Positions 26,017-35,477 are shown, numbered from the stretch's first letter. The stretch is DNA of 64,000 nucleotides from G963667675 sp965249215 (GCA_965249215.1 CBDFLN010000002.1:1798001-1862000); one strand, 5' to 3'. The notes: a model not told the origin generated them from the letters alone. Translations and numbers: made by a program.

Positions 26017-26145
26017 GGGGGCCAGACGCACCGGGCTACGGGTCAAGTAGGACGCCGGCGCCTGTGTCAGCGTGGGGAACTCGTTCCGCATCGCCCGGTT
26101 AAAGGCAAAAGAGACGCGTTCCCCAGGGGCCGCCAACGAGGCCGG

Positions 26146-26604
26146 TTAGTCTGCTGAAACAGGTGATTCCTCGGGGACCGGCACCGCGTGCAATAGCTGC
26201 GTCTTGGCCTTGATTATCTTGTCCCAAAAAGGCGTGGACCAATCTACCATGTCGATCATCAACCCGTCGGGACCCTTGTATTTGGGGCCGATGGGTTGGC
26301 TGCCCGGACACTCGGTGGCTCCGGCTGCCTTCGCGGCAACGAGGGACTCCTCCAGGTCGTCCACGTAGAAGCCGATGTGGTGAACGCCCTCCACCGTCGA
26401 AGGTCCGTGGCCAAGGTTGGGGGCGTCCTCGCTACCGAATTTGAGTATCGCAAAGTAAATGTAGCCGTCGGTCAGCCAGACGCCTTGGTCCCCCGAGTCC
26501 TTGGGCGATCGGTTTAACTCCTGCAATCCGAAGACCTCTTTGTAGAAATCCGCGGTCTTGACCGGGTCCGGGGTATGCAAGGCAATGTGCTTGATGCGCG
26601 CCAT
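26146..26604 (-). CDS. VOC (glyoxalase/extradiol dioxygenase-like) family protein, copy 1
   Basis: Metal-dependent fold of paired beta-alpha-beta-beta-beta units, 152 residues. N-terminal IKHIALHTPDPVKTADFYKEVFGL, central HHIGFYVDDLEESL and GPDGLMIDMV. Likely ligands are the His near residue 6, the His of HHIGF and an acidic residue near the end. A strong AAAGGAGG site precedes the ATG. The second copy at 38101 is about three-quarters identical, including the unusual C-terminal tail QLLHAVPxxEESPVSAD. VOC members include dioxygenases, epimerases and glyoxalases; no choice is possible here. Confidence 0.88.
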   Translation of the reverse strand: MARIKHIALHTPDPVKTADFYKEVFGLQELNRSPKDSGDQGVWLTDGYIYFAILKFGSEDAPNLGHGPSTVEGVHHIGFYVDDLEESLVAAKAAGATECPGSQPIGPKYKGPDGLMIDMVDWSTPFWDKIIKAKTQLLHAVPVPEESPVSAD

Positions 26605-26814
26605 CTCTCCTCCTTTGTGGGCTGTGATTCAATTGCCGGCTATCCGCCGCACCAGGGAACCATGTCTCTCGCGGCGCCTGATTCGTTACTGCCTCCAGGC
26701 CGTATGGGTTCCCGCACCAGGAAGATTCCTGGGCCGGCTTAGCGTATGAAGCTTATGTATCTGCGCGGTGGTCGGGCAATCCGTCAGGACGTAGAGCGGC
26801 GGTGTCGAACCAGG

Positions 26815-27228
26815 TCACAGTTGCACCAAGCCCAACTGCTGGAACCAGTCCAGCATGTCCACGCCCAACCATAACTCTGTTAGCTTACCGTCTCGATAGG
26901 TCTGGAGACTCATGCCTTGAACATTTACGGTCTTGCCGCTGGGTGGGTAACCGACCCATTCCCCCAGGTGAGTGCCGGTAGCAGTCCACAGGGTGGCTAC
27001 CTGGTCCCCCTCCGCAACCTGGGCGTCAATGTCAAAGTGCAGGTCGGGGAAGCCTGCCCGGTGAATTGAAATGGACTGCTGGATGCCGTCAAAATTGCCG
27101 GGAATGCCAACGGGTGGGTTGTGCACGACCAGGTCCCGGGAGACCAGTTCCGGGAAGGCCGATACATTTCCCTTGTTCCAAACTTCATCGAACCAGCGCC
27201 GGTCCACTGCCTTGTTCTCCTCGGACAT
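26815..27228 (-). CDS. SnoaL-like/NTF2-fold polyketide-cyclase-type protein
   Basis: 137-residue cone-shaped alpha+beta protein, read from the ATG at 27228 behind a GGGAG site; the longer frame to 27456 overlaps the gene upstream. Family marks: RRWFDEVWNKGN, LVVHNPP, GFPDLHFDIDAQVAEGDQVATLWTATGTH. Members bind or isomerise small hydrophobic ligands. It lies 74 bases behind reductive-dehalogenase-like copy 2 and is probably in its operon. Confidence 0.85.
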   Translation of the reverse strand: MSEENKAVDRRWFDEVWNKGNVSAFPELVSRDLVVHNPPVGIPGNFDGIQQSISIHRAGFPDLHFDIDAQVAEGDQVATLWTATGTHLGEWVGYPPSGKTVNVQGMSLQTYRDGKLTELWLGVDMLDWFQQLGLVQL

Positions 27229-27302
27229 TGTGCTCCCTTTTCCTGCTCGCTCCTGTTTCTGGCCAGTCTCTACTGCCGGCGGACCGGCTGCCCCGGTGGA
27301 GA

Positions 27303-28580
27303 CTATCGCTTGATGGTTCTCACGTAGGACTGCTCTATATCGTCGTTCATGCCCTGGATGGCTTCTTCCATTTCTTCCTTGAATTCCGCCAGCAACTCGT
27401 CGCTGACCACGCCGCCGGCGGCCGCCGCCCTTTCTTTGAACTGGATGAAGGTCCACTCGGTGCCGTCCCCGCGGGGCATGTCAAAGAAGCCGCGGCTGAA
27501 CACCGGCATCTCGCCGGGTCCGAAGTAGCCCTTGCCTTCCAACGTGTAGCCTTCCAGGTCGTGGGTGCCCTTGCCCAGAACCTGCCCCGTCTCGGCGTAG
27601 TGCTCCATGACGTTCTTCAGGCCGTACTTCTGGACGGGGCAGACTTTCATGCAGACGGCGCAACCCAGGTAACGGGCCATCACCGGCCGGCAGCGTTTGA
27701 AGTAGAGCTTGTTCTTTTCGATGCCACGCCACCAGATTTTGTCCCGCATCAGGGCCCGGCCGGGGCAGCGGTTGACACAGACCTGGCAGACCTGGCAAAA
27801 GGCGTGGATGCCGTAGTCTATGGGCTGATCGTGGGTGACCTTGGCATCGGTGGTTATCATCATCAGGCGGTTCCTGCTGCCTTCGTGGGGAGTAAGCAGG
27901 TAGCCGCAAGCGCCCAGTTGGCCCAAGCCGGCGTTCACGAACATGGGAATCATCGGACCCGGGGCGTCATTGGAGTGGATGACGTGGGCGCGGTAGCCCA
28001 GGGAGCGGATGAAGTCACCCAGCTTCAGGCCGGCCGCAGCCTGAGTCCGGTAGGCGCTGGAGTGCACAATTTCGGATTGCAGGCTGGGAATAGTCTGGGT
28101 GGGCTCGTAGTCCTGCTGGTAGGCCAGGCAGATGGCGGTGGGAAGCTGGGTGTAGCCCCGCAGGTGCTTGTATTCGTAGCGTGTGTCATAGGCGGTAAAG
28201 CCAACTTCCAGGTACCCCAGGCGCCGGGCCTGGTCCTTGATCAGGTCCGTGACGTCCTCGCCGGTGGGCTCGGCCGCCGGCTCCATCTCGGCGGTCTCCC
28301 GCGTCGATTGAACGAGGCGGCAGTCCAGTTGGTCGTGCTCGACAAGGATTTGCCAAGAATCAGTGTGCTCGGTTTGATAGATGTTGATCAACCAATCGCT
28401 GGAAGCCCGCTCGGACATGGTCTGGCTTTCCAGGGGTTGCTCGCGAGCGTACCAATCGACCTCCCGGTTCCTTAAGGGAATGCCGGGCTCCGTCTCCAGT
28501 TCCTCCGGCACAGGAATGACTACCGGGTCCTCGCCATAACGCTTGCCGGGCCTGACTACCTCGTGTCCAATCTTCAGCAT
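27303..28580 (-). CDS. Reductive-dehalogenase-like protein with two 4Fe-4S motifs, no Tat signal (copy 2)
   Basis: 425 residues from the MLKIGHEVV start at 28580, which has a GGGAGA site and matches the starts of both paralogues. Same corrinoid-fold core (AGLGQLGACGYLLTPHEG) and both cysteine motifs as copy 1 (FCQVCQVCVNRCP and C-x9-C-x2-C-x3-CP). It differs most in residues 45-105 and at the C-terminus. No Tat leader and no rdhB. Its promoter is at 28633-28662. A SnoaL-like gene follows closely. Substrate unknown; the variable N-terminal third may reflect different substrates among the three copies. Confidence 0.85.
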   Translation of the reverse strand: MLKIGHEVVRPGKRYGEDPVVIPVPEELETEPGIPLRNREVDWYAREQPLESQTMSERASSDWLINIYQTEHTDSWQILVEHDQLDCRLVQSTRETAEMEPAAEPTGEDVTDLIKDQARRLGYLEVGFTAYDTRYEYKHLRGYTQLPTAICLAYQQDYEPTQTIPSLQSEIVHSSAYRTQAAAGLKLGDFIRSLGYRAHVIHSNDAPGPMIPMFVNAGLGQLGACGYLLTPHEGSRNRLMMITTDAKVTHDQPIDYGIHAFCQVCQVCVNRCPGRALMRDKIWWRGIEKNKLYFKRCRPVMARYLGCAVCMKVCPVQKYGLKNVMEHYAETGQVLGKGTHDLEGYTLEGKGYFGPGEMPVFSRGFFDMPRGDGTEWTFIQFKERAAAAGGVVSDELLAEFKEEMEEAIQGMNDDIEQSYVRTIKR

Positions 28581-28632
28581 ATCAATTTCTCCCATAGGGT
28601 CTTGGCGTGCAACTACGGGAAATCCTGCCTGA

Positions 28633-28662
28633 AGGATATTCCGTCACGGCATTGTCTGTCAA
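28633..28662 (-). promoter_or_regulatory. Sigma70-type promoter of reductive-dehalogenase-like copy 2
   Basis: Minus strand consensus TTGACA (complement of 28657-28662), 18 bases, TATCCT (complement of 28633-28638). The leader is about 45 bases. Confidence 0.75.
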
Positions 28663-28755
28663 TGAAATACCCGGGTTCTACGGTTAGACATGCCCCAGCC
28701 GGGCGATTACCATGTCATCTGAACGGTGATTAGACCTTGAGCTTGGAGACGAGTC

Positions 28756-29565
28756 ATGCGGCTGGATGGGATGGTAGCGGTAGTTACCGGAGCCGGACGG
28801 GGCATCGGGCAGGCCATTGCATTAGGTTTCGCCAGAGAAGGCGCCCGGCTGGCGCTGGTAGCTCGGAGCACCCCTGAGCTGGAAGACACGGCCAGGCAGG
28901 TCCGGGACCTGGGAGCGCCGGCTTTGGTCATTCCCGCAGACGTGACGAACCAGGGCCAGGTCGACCGGATGGCGGCCCAGGTCATTGACCGGTATGCCGC
29001 CATCGACATACTGGTGAACAACGCCGGGGTGGCCGGGCCAATCGGCCCGCTTCAGGATAACGACCCGGCCTATTGGGTCCGGACCATCCAGGTAAACCTG
29101 ATTGGGACCTATCTTTGCTGCCGTGCCGTCCTGCCGGCGATGTTGGAGCGCAACAGGGGCCAAATAATAAACATGTCGGGTGGGGGAAGCCTGAAAGGTG
29201 GGCCCGACATGTCGGCATATGGTTCCACCAAAGCAGCCGTGGTCCGGCTCACTGAATGCCTGGCCATGGAGCTGGCGCAGACCAACGTCTGCGTGAACGC
29301 GGTGGCGCCGGGCACCATCCAGACGCGGATGCTGGAGGAAATCCAGGAGGTGTACGAAGCGGCCGGGGTCGAAATGCCCAGCGGAGGATGGGGGTCGTTG
29401 GAGCGGGCTGCGGACCTGGTCCTGTTCCTAGCCTCCGGAGACTCAGGAAATTTGAGCGGGAGACTGGTCTCGGCTGTTTGGGATGACTACTCCAACCTGC
29501 CCGAACGGATACCCGAGATCATGGAGTCAGACGCTTACCAGCTACGGCGCGTGGAACTGCCCTAG
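28756..29565 (+). CDS. SDR family NAD(P)-dependent oxidoreductase
   Basis: Classical short-chain dehydrogenase, 269 residues. Cofactor motif TGAGRGIG near residue 11, NNAG at about 90, catalytic Ser in INMSGGGS and YGSTK (Y-x3-K), then VNAVAPG. The C-terminal 40 residues extend beyond the usual end and include WDDYSNLPERIPEI. A GGAG site lies before the ATG. Probably oxidises or reduces a secondary alcohol or ketone in the surrounding pathway. Confidence 0.92.
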   Translation: MRLDGMVAVVTGAGRGIGQAIALGFAREGARLALVARSTPELEDTARQVRDLGAPALVIPADVTNQGQVDRMAAQVIDRYAAIDILVNNAGVAGPIGPLQDNDPAYWVRTIQVNLIGTYLCCRAVLPAMLERNRGQIINMSGGGSLKGGPDMSAYGSTKAAVVRLTECLAMELAQTNVCVNAVAPGTIQTRMLEEIQEVYEAAGVEMPSGGWGSLERAADLVLFLASGDSGNLSGRLVSAVWDDYSNLPERIPEIMESDAYQLRRVELP

Positions 29566-29652
29566 AAAACGCCAGCAGGGGAAACGCCGGCAGCACGGAA
29601 GAGAACGCCCCCCTGGAATTACGTGGAGTGGCGGCGAGAATCGCCCGCTCGC

Positions 29653-29988
29653 TTATTGCCAATCCTCATCGGTTGGCCAGATGTTGGAACTCCCGATTGG
29701 CGCTCCCAGCCGCGGGGCATCAGGAGCATGTTCTTCCGCCCAATCGTTGGTCTTGTCTATGTATTCCTTGAAGAAGGGCGTCTTTATGTGGGCCTGGTAC
29801 GCTGCCTCGTCCAGGAAAACTTCGTAGAACCAGATTCTATTGGGGTCGTCGGCGTCCTGGATGACATCACATCGCACACAACCAATACGGTCGTTTCTGA
29901 CCATTTCGGGGGCAGCCTCGACCGCCGCCTGGATGTAGTCATCCCTATGTTCCGGCTTTAGCTGGACTGGCGCTAATATGATGAACAT
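29653..29988 (-). CDS. ABM/YgiN-type quinol monooxygenase-like protein
   Basis: 111-residue ferredoxin-like dimeric domain. Hallmarks: VQLKPEHRDDYIQAAVEAAPE, GCVRCDVIQDADDPNRIWFYEVFLDEAAYQAHIKT. Members oxidise quinols or aromatic substrates without cofactor or degrade haem. An AAGGAGGA site precedes the ATG. It is convergent with the SDR gene. Confidence 0.88.
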   Translation of the reverse strand: MFIILAPVQLKPEHRDDYIQAAVEAAPEMVRNDRIGCVRCDVIQDADDPNRIWFYEVFLDEAAYQAHIKTPFFKEYIDKTNDWAEEHAPDAPRLGAPIGSSNIWPTDEDWQ

Positions 29989-30194
29989 ATTGTCCTCCTT
30001 AGGCGCTTTTATTTAAGCGATGCCTTGAAACAGGTTCCTTGGGGCTCGTGTGGCGCAATTATCAACCGGGGGTTAACAGCTTACGTCGATCTTCTTGAAC
30101 GCTGCCCCTCTCGCATGGCTCGGACTGTATCACCGCGCCTCGATTGGGTCAACGGCCCTCCGGTGCACCAGATGACGTGAGCTTGTCTTGCTCG

Positions 30195-31403
30195 CTATGC
30201 CTGGTCGTTTGCAAAGCGGGGCATGACGCGGGACCCGAATAACTCGATGCTCGACATTATTTTTTCGTGGCTAAATCCTGGGCCTTCCATCCACAGTGTG
30301 ATGTAGTTGACGCCGCCTACTTCGCGCAACTCCTGAATCTGTTCGGCCACCTGTTCCGGCGACCCTGCCAGTATCAACTGCTGCTTCCTGTAAAACTCCC
30401 AGTCCATGTCGGTCCTTGCCGGTATCGCTTCACCCTCGTTAGACCAATAACTCATCGGGCGTCTTTCAAATTGCCTGGTGAAAAACTGGGTGAAGAGTGG
30501 GTCGGTCTCCTTTTTCGCTTCTTCGTAGGTGGGGGCCACATAGGCCAGCCGAATAACGTTTATGTCGTCTCCCATCCGTAGCTGACCGCCCTCCAGTTCA
30601 TTGCGGGTATTGGTATATGTTTCCAGTCCCTCGCGCAGTTTATTTGCCGGCTGGATCAAGACCAGACCTTTCAAACCCAATCGCGCTGCTTCCGCAAAAG
30701 ATGCCTCGGAAGCCAAATACATCCATAGCGGAGGATAAGGTTGTTGGTAGGGCTTGGGGCCCAGGCGTATTTTTGCTGCCTCGCCGGCCTTCACCGCCGC
30801 AGGATCCTCAGTAGATTCAGCATCCGAGATTGAGGATTCCGAGGCGGGTCCCGGTGGGGGGAAGGCGTAGTAGGCGCCCTGGTGGGAAAAGAAAGGCTCC
30901 GTCCAGCTTTTCTTTAAGACGTCCAGGAACTCGGCAAAGTGCTCCTGAGCAGCCGTTTGCCGGCTCGAGGAACGTTCCCGGACGCCTGAATTCGAGTCCG
31001 GCAGGACCCTCTCAGGCTGGGGACTGAAGACGGATGCGTAGGTCATGTCCCGCTCGGTCAGCTCCGGGTCTTCACCACTGCGCCCTACGGCTAAATCAAC
31101 CCGGCCTTTACTGAAGTGGTCCAGAAGAGCGACGTCTTCCGCCAAACGAAGGGGGTGCCAACCTGCGACCCCGACGGCCGTCCCCAGGCGAATGCGGTTG
31201 GTGCGCTCGGCCAGCATCGCACCAAACACCACGGGGTTAGGCGAATTGGTGTGGGCAGCGTTGAAGTGATGCTCATCCATCCAGATGCATTCGAACCCTG
31301 CTTCCTCGCAGAGAACGACCTGCTCCCGCAACTCGTCCACTACGTCCGCATAGACCCTCTTTAGCGTAAGGTCATGCACGCCGGTATACAGTCCAAACTT
31401 CAT
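30195..31403 (-). CDS. LLM-class flavin-dependent oxidoreductase
   Basis: 402 residues from the ATG at 31403; the family start is MKFGLY. Marks: CIWMDEHHFNAAHTNSPNP, RLGTAVGVAGWHPLRLAEDVALLDHFSKGRVDLAVGRS. Between residues about 140 and 215 it carries two low-complexity inserts (SSSRQTA and SSISDAESTEDPA) not present in the other four copies of the window. The C-terminal GSPEQVAEQIQEL closes the barrel. Probably a monooxygenase acting on an organic compound, substrate unknown. Confidence 0.9.
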   Translation of the reverse strand: MKFGLYTGVHDLTLKRVYADVVDELREQVVLCEEAGFECIWMDEHHFNAAHTNSPNPVVFGAMLAERTNRIRLGTAVGVAGWHPLRLAEDVALLDHFSKGRVDLAVGRSGEDPELTERDMTYASVFSPQPERVLPDSNSGVRERSSSRQTAAQEHFAEFLDVLKKSWTEPFFSHQGAYYAFPPPGPASESSISDAESTEDPAAVKAGEAAKIRLGPKPYQQPYPPLWMYLASEASFAEAARLGLKGLVLIQPANKLREGLETYTNTRNELEGGQLRMGDDINVIRLAYVAPTYEEAKKETDPLFTQFFTRQFERRPMSYWSNEGEAIPARTDMDWEFYRKQQLILAGSPEQVAEQIQELREVGGVNYITLWMEGPGFSHEKIMSSIELFGSRVMPRFANDQA

Positions 31404-31599
31404 AGAACTCACACGTTGCCCGGGGAGGAGGCTTCCACACACTGCCTGGCGTCGGTCACGCGCCTACACAGCACGCGCGTCGCGGCCGTGACGTTATAAG
31501 AGTGTCAATTGCCGGGAATACGGGGCTTGGGACATTTAGTCGCAGCACCGGTTGCGTAGCTATAGAAAATGCGTCAACTCAACGAGACGCGCCGAACTC

Positions 31600-32889
31600 T
31601 TATTCGTCTTCCGAGCCTGCTAGTGCATCGTAGCCCAGCAACTCAACATCGTTGGTCTCGGCCTTGATAACTTTGACCATGTCTTCCTTGAATTCCGCCA
31701 GCAACTCGTCGCTTACAACACCGCCGGCTTTAATCGCCTTTTTTTTGAATGTATCGAATGTCCACTGGCTCGCGGAGCCGTGGGGAATTTCGAAGAAGCT
31801 ACGATCGAACACCGGCATCTCGCCCGGCCCGAAGTAGCCCTTGTCATCCAACGTATAGCCTTCGAGGTCGTGGGTGCCCTTGCCCAGCACCTGCCCCGTC
31901 TCAGCGTAGTGCTCCATGACGTTCTTCATGCCGTATTTCTGGATGGGGCAGACCTTCATGCAGACGCCGCAGTTCAGGTATCGGGCCATCACCGGGCGGC
32001 AACGCCGCAGGTAGACCTTGTTCTTTTCGATGCCCCGCCACCAGATCTTGTCCCGCATCAGGGCCCGGCCTGGGCAGCGGTTCACGCAAATCTGACACAC
32101 CTGGCAAAAGGCGTGTATGCCGTAGTCTATGGGCTGGTCATGGGTGACCTTGGCATCGGTGGTGATTATCATCAACCGGTTCCTGCTCCCTTCGTGGGGA
32201 GTGAGCAGGTAACCGCAGGCGCCCAACTGGCCCAGCCCGGCGGCCACGAACATGGGAATCACCGGCCCGGTGGCGTCGTTGGAATGGATGACGTGGGCGC
32301 GGTAGCCCAGGGAGCGGATGAATTCACCCAACTGCAACCCGTGGGCGGCCTGGGTGCGGTAGGCGGCGGCGTGGACAATCTCAGAGGCCACGCTGGGTAG
32401 TGTCTGGGTGGGCTCGAAGTCCTGCTCGCGGGCCAAGCAGATGGCCGTGGGGAGATTGGTAAAGCCCCGCTTATGCTTGAACTCGTAACGAGTGTCGTAG
32501 GCGGTGAAGCCCACCTCGACGTAACCCAGTTGCCTCGCTTTGTCCTTGATCAGTTGGGAGACGTCCTCACCGGTGGGCTCCGCAGTCGGCTCCAAATCGG
32601 CAGACTCCCGTCCCCCGAGCACCAGGGGGCGGTCCACCTTGTCGTGCTCCAAGAGGATTTTCCACATCCCGGGGTCCTCTTGCTTCAAGGTGCCGAACTG
32701 CCAGTCCTGGGCGGCGCTCTCGGAATAGTTTTGGCCTACCAGGGGGTGCTCCCTGGCGTACCAATCTACCTCCCGGCTGTTAGTGGGGATGCCGGGCACC
32801 GTCTCCAACTCATCCGGCACGGGAATGGTTACCGGGCTGTCGCCATAGCGCTTGCCGGGCCTGACTACCTCGTGGCCTATTTTCAGCAT
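31600..32889 (-). CDS. Reductive-dehalogenase-like protein with two 4Fe-4S motifs, no Tat signal (copy 3)
   Basis: 429 residues, closest in length and N-terminus to copy 1 (RHSAVD-type region replaced by EHDKVDRPLVLGGRE). Both cysteine motifs and the AGLGQLGACGYLLTPHEG core are intact. An AAAGGAG site precedes the ATG. Only 49 bases separate it from the NHL-repeat gene upstream, which itself follows a DUF1800 gene, so this copy is the third gene of a likely three-gene operon. That link to the DUF1800/NHL set is not shared by the other two copies. No Tat leader, no rdhB. Confidence 0.85.
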   Translation of the reverse strand: MLKIGHEVVRPGKRYGDSPVTIPVPDELETVPGIPTNSREVDWYAREHPLVGQNYSESAAQDWQFGTLKQEDPGMWKILLEHDKVDRPLVLGGRESADLEPTAEPTGEDVSQLIKDKARQLGYVEVGFTAYDTRYEFKHKRGFTNLPTAICLAREQDFEPTQTLPSVASEIVHAAAYRTQAAHGLQLGEFIRSLGYRAHVIHSNDATGPVIPMFVAAGLGQLGACGYLLTPHEGSRNRLMIITTDAKVTHDQPIDYGIHAFCQVCQICVNRCPGRALMRDKIWWRGIEKNKVYLRRCRPVMARYLNCGVCMKVCPIQKYGMKNVMEHYAETGQVLGKGTHDLEGYTLDDKGYFGPGEMPVFDRSFFEIPHGSASQWTFDTFKKKAIKAGGVVSDELLAEFKEDMVKVIKAETNDVELLGYDALAGSEDE

Positions 32890-32938
32890 ATCAACTGCTC
32901 CTTTAGGCTCTTGGGAACACGGCTACCCGAGTCGTCGG

Positions 32939-33952
32939 CTACAGGTTGCTCTGGGGGTCCAAGTAGTTGGTTTCCTTGTGATACATATGGAGACGGCCCC
33001 GGTGAGTGTCGCATACTATGAGGCGGTTGGCCTGTTGATCGAAAGCGCAGGCCACCGGCAGGCGGAACACTCTCTGTTTGTCCTCAAGATTCTGGACCTG
33101 GCTCCGGCGTTGTACCATGTCCGGGTTGGCGTCCATGGTCATCTGGGCCCATTTGGACAGCTCCCTGGCGTCGCCGCGGAGATGGGTCAGCGGATTGGCT
33201 TCTGAGTCGTAGATGACCACCCGCTCGTTCATCCAGTCCACCACGTACACGTCACCGTCACCGTCCACTGCCACCCCGCTGGGGAGTCGCAGCGAACCAG
33301 GGCCGGGCCCGCCATGCCCGAAACTGAGCAAGGGCTCGCCGTCGGGACTGAACTTTTGCACCCGGTGGTTATTCCAGTCTGCCACGTAGATATCGCCGTG
33401 GTTGTCGCAAGTGACGCCCCAGGGCATGTTCAACTCGCCTTCGGCGCTGCCCTTGCGGCCGAACCCGCTCAGAAAACGGCCGTCCTTGCTGAACTTTTGG
33501 ACGCGGCCGTCGAGGCTGTTGACAATAATCAGGTTATCGTCCGGGTCGAAAGCCAACCCTGACGGGCCGTTGAGCTGCCCTGGGCCTTCTCCGGCCTCTC
33601 CCCAGGTCCCCAGGAGGTCCCCGTCACGGTTAAAGACGGTGATCCTATTGAGCCACTCGTCGGAGGCGTAGACGTTTTCATCCCGGTCGATGGCCACGTC
33701 GGTCAGAAAAGTGAATTCCCCTTCCTTTTCGCCTCCCCGGCCGAAGTCGGCGATGAACTCCTCATCCACCGTCACCTTGCTGACTCGCTGGACCTGAGCG
33801 TACTCGTAACCCCTGTTGGCGAGATACATCACGCCGTGCTCGGCCAAGGCAATGCCTACGGGATATGTGAAGCCCGTGCCGAATTCCAACAGCCTGCCTA
33901 TGTTATGGCTGTAAATCCAGGCCCGTCTACCGACAACGGTTTCAATGGCCAT
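32939..33952 (-). CDS. NHL-repeat beta-propeller protein (copy 1)
   Basis: 337 residues, six-bladed propeller. At least five NHL-type repeats are visible, for example LNGPSGLAFDPDDNLIIVNSLDGRVQKF, WGVTCDNHGDIYVADWNNHRVQKF and PSGVAVDGDGDVYVVDWMNERVVIY. No signal peptide, so it is probably cytoplasmic. Such propellers act as binding platforms or as lyases/hydrolases. The ATG at 33952 matches the start of the paralogue at 45673 (MA-ETVVGRRAWIYSH); a longer frame runs into the DUF1800 gene. Confidence 0.9.
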   Translation of the reverse strand: MAIETVVGRRAWIYSHNIGRLLEFGTGFTYPVGIALAEHGVMYLANRGYEYAQVQRVSKVTVDEEFIADFGRGGEKEGEFTFLTDVAIDRDENVYASDEWLNRITVFNRDGDLLGTWGEAGEGPGQLNGPSGLAFDPDDNLIIVNSLDGRVQKFSKDGRFLSGFGRKGSAEGELNMPWGVTCDNHGDIYVADWNNHRVQKFSPDGEPLLSFGHGGPGPGSLRLPSGVAVDGDGDVYVVDWMNERVVIYDSEANPLTHLRGDARELSKWAQMTMDANPDMVQRRSQVQNLEDKQRVFRLPVACAFDQQANRLIVCDTHRGRLHMYHKETNYLDPQSNL

Positions 33953-33986
33953 ATTACCCTCGTTTCTTACGCTGGAATCGGGGGTT

Positions 33987-35396
33987 CTAACCGAACTGGT
34001 ACTCGGTCGTAGCGCCAATCATGGCCAGGGTCTCTGCAATTCGAGTCCCCGCGGCGGCTTCGTCATCCCAGTCCAGGTCGCCGTTGCTCCTGGCGTAGTC
34101 CAACAATTGCTCTTTGGTATCGTCGGCAAGCTCCAGGTAGCCCATGTGGTCCAGGGCCGCCGCGACCAACTGCTCCGGCGTTGTCACGCCTGCGGCCTTC
34201 ACATCGGCGATGATGCTCTTCACCCCCGGCAGGCTGGTGTTGGCGACGTTGTCGGCGGTGAAGTTGACGCGGGCCAGCAGCGAGCCGCTGTTAATCCATT
34301 CCTTGCCGGTGTACCACCCTTCGACACTGGGCGGGTCCATAAGGGCCTGGCCCATGTACCTGGGTTGCAGCCCCAGGGTCATGATCCCGGGCCTGGGAAG
34401 CTTCCAGTCGCCCACCAGCCGGAGGGTGCCGGCCACCACTTCAGCCGGGCTCTTGATCTTGGAGAACCGGGCGTCCTTGAAGAACTGGGACTTGAACATC
34501 GTGCGCAGCACCGGCTCTATCTCGTAACCCGACTCTTCGAACACCTTTACCATTTCCGCCAGCGCCACCTCGTCCCTGGCCGGTTCGATGGTCCAGGCCG
34601 GCACCTGCACCTCGTCAGCCACGAAGAAGTTGTACAGGTGGCGGCAGATGAAACGGGAAGTGGCCGGCTGCTTGACGACTATGTCGATGATGTCTTCGCC
34701 GTTGAAGTTGCCGGTATGCCCCAGGAAGGTCTTCTCAGTGTCGTCGTGGTCTTCCGCGCGGTACTCGAAATACCATGGGTAACGGCCATAGGGCAACCGC
34801 GGTATGTTGGCGGCCTTGGTCCACCCGGTGAACGCCCGTGAGGCTTCCCGCACGTCGGTCTCGGTATAATTGCCCACACCCATGGAGAACAACTCCAGCA
34901 ATTCCCTGCCCCAGTTCTCATTCACCGAGTCCCGGTGATTTTCATTATTGTCCAGCCAATAAATCATGCCGGGGTCTTTCGCCAACCGCACCAGCAACTC
35001 GCGATAGTTGCCCATCCCGTGCTCCCGAAACATATCGATTTGTTCGTTCGTCACGTTGCCGTTGTCAATTTTTGCGTTGCCCGTAGCAAAGACGTGATGC
35101 CAGAACAGGGCCACCTTCTCCACCAGGGGAGTCTTGGTGTTGATCAGGCAATACATCCACATGGCTTGCCCCGGCACGGTCTCGCCGCCGGGCAACAGGC
35201 TCCAGGGGACATAGCGGAGCATAACCGATTGCGGGTCTGCCTCGTCTGCGGGATCGGCCGGCGGAGGGCTTATCAACTCTTCCACCGTCGCCTCATACCC
35301 CTTGGCCACCCGCTGTTCCAATTCTTCCCGGGTCGCGCCGAATCCGGCCCGGCGCATCAGGTGGGCCATGAGAGCCAGTTCATCTTTGCCAGCCAT
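33987..35396 (-). CDS. DUF1800 family protein (copy 1)
   Basis: 469 residues. Family blocks: HLMRRAGFGATREELE, ALFWHHVFATGN, NWGRELLELFSMGVGNYTETDVREASRAFTGW, FLGHTGNFNGEDIIDIV and EGWYTGKEWINS. Function is unknown; DUF1800 genes normally sit beside DUF1501 genes. Here the next gene is an NHL protein and the DUF1501 gene is missing, unlike the second cluster at 44660-48479. No signal peptide. Promoter at 35478-35506. Confidence 0.93.
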   Translation of the reverse strand: MAGKDELALMAHLMRRAGFGATREELEQRVAKGYEATVEELISPPPADPADEADPQSVMLRYVPWSLLPGGETVPGQAMWMYCLINTKTPLVEKVALFWHHVFATGNAKIDNGNVTNEQIDMFREHGMGNYRELLVRLAKDPGMIYWLDNNENHRDSVNENWGRELLELFSMGVGNYTETDVREASRAFTGWTKAANIPRLPYGRYPWYFEYRAEDHDDTEKTFLGHTGNFNGEDIIDIVVKQPATSRFICRHLYNFFVADEVQVPAWTIEPARDEVALAEMVKVFEESGYEIEPVLRTMFKSQFFKDARFSKIKSPAEVVAGTLRLVGDWKLPRPGIMTLGLQPRYMGQALMDPPSVEGWYTGKEWINSGSLLARVNFTADNVANTSLPGVKSIIADVKAAGVTTPEQLVAAALDHMGYLELADDTKEQLLDYARSNGDLDWDDEAAAGTRIAETLAMIGATTEYQFG

Positions 35397-35477
35397 CTAT
35401 TGCCTCCCTTCACCAAGGGCAATTGCCTGCGGGGCAGTTAACCGGTGTTTATTTAATTCGATAACCCGATGGCCTCA

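Noticed and set aside
26060..26140. Possible terminator with arms GGGGAAC and GTTCCCC
   Set aside because: The arms are only about 8 bases and more than 35 bases apart, and no T-run follows.
27066..28475. 469-codon open frame on the plus strand opposite reductive-dehalogenase-like copy 2, with similar ones opposite copies 1 and 3
   Set aside because: They resemble each other only because the sense genes are paralogues with high G+C codon use. No ribosome sites, His/Gly/Val-rich translations with no known motif, and the sense strands carry clear cysteine motifs.
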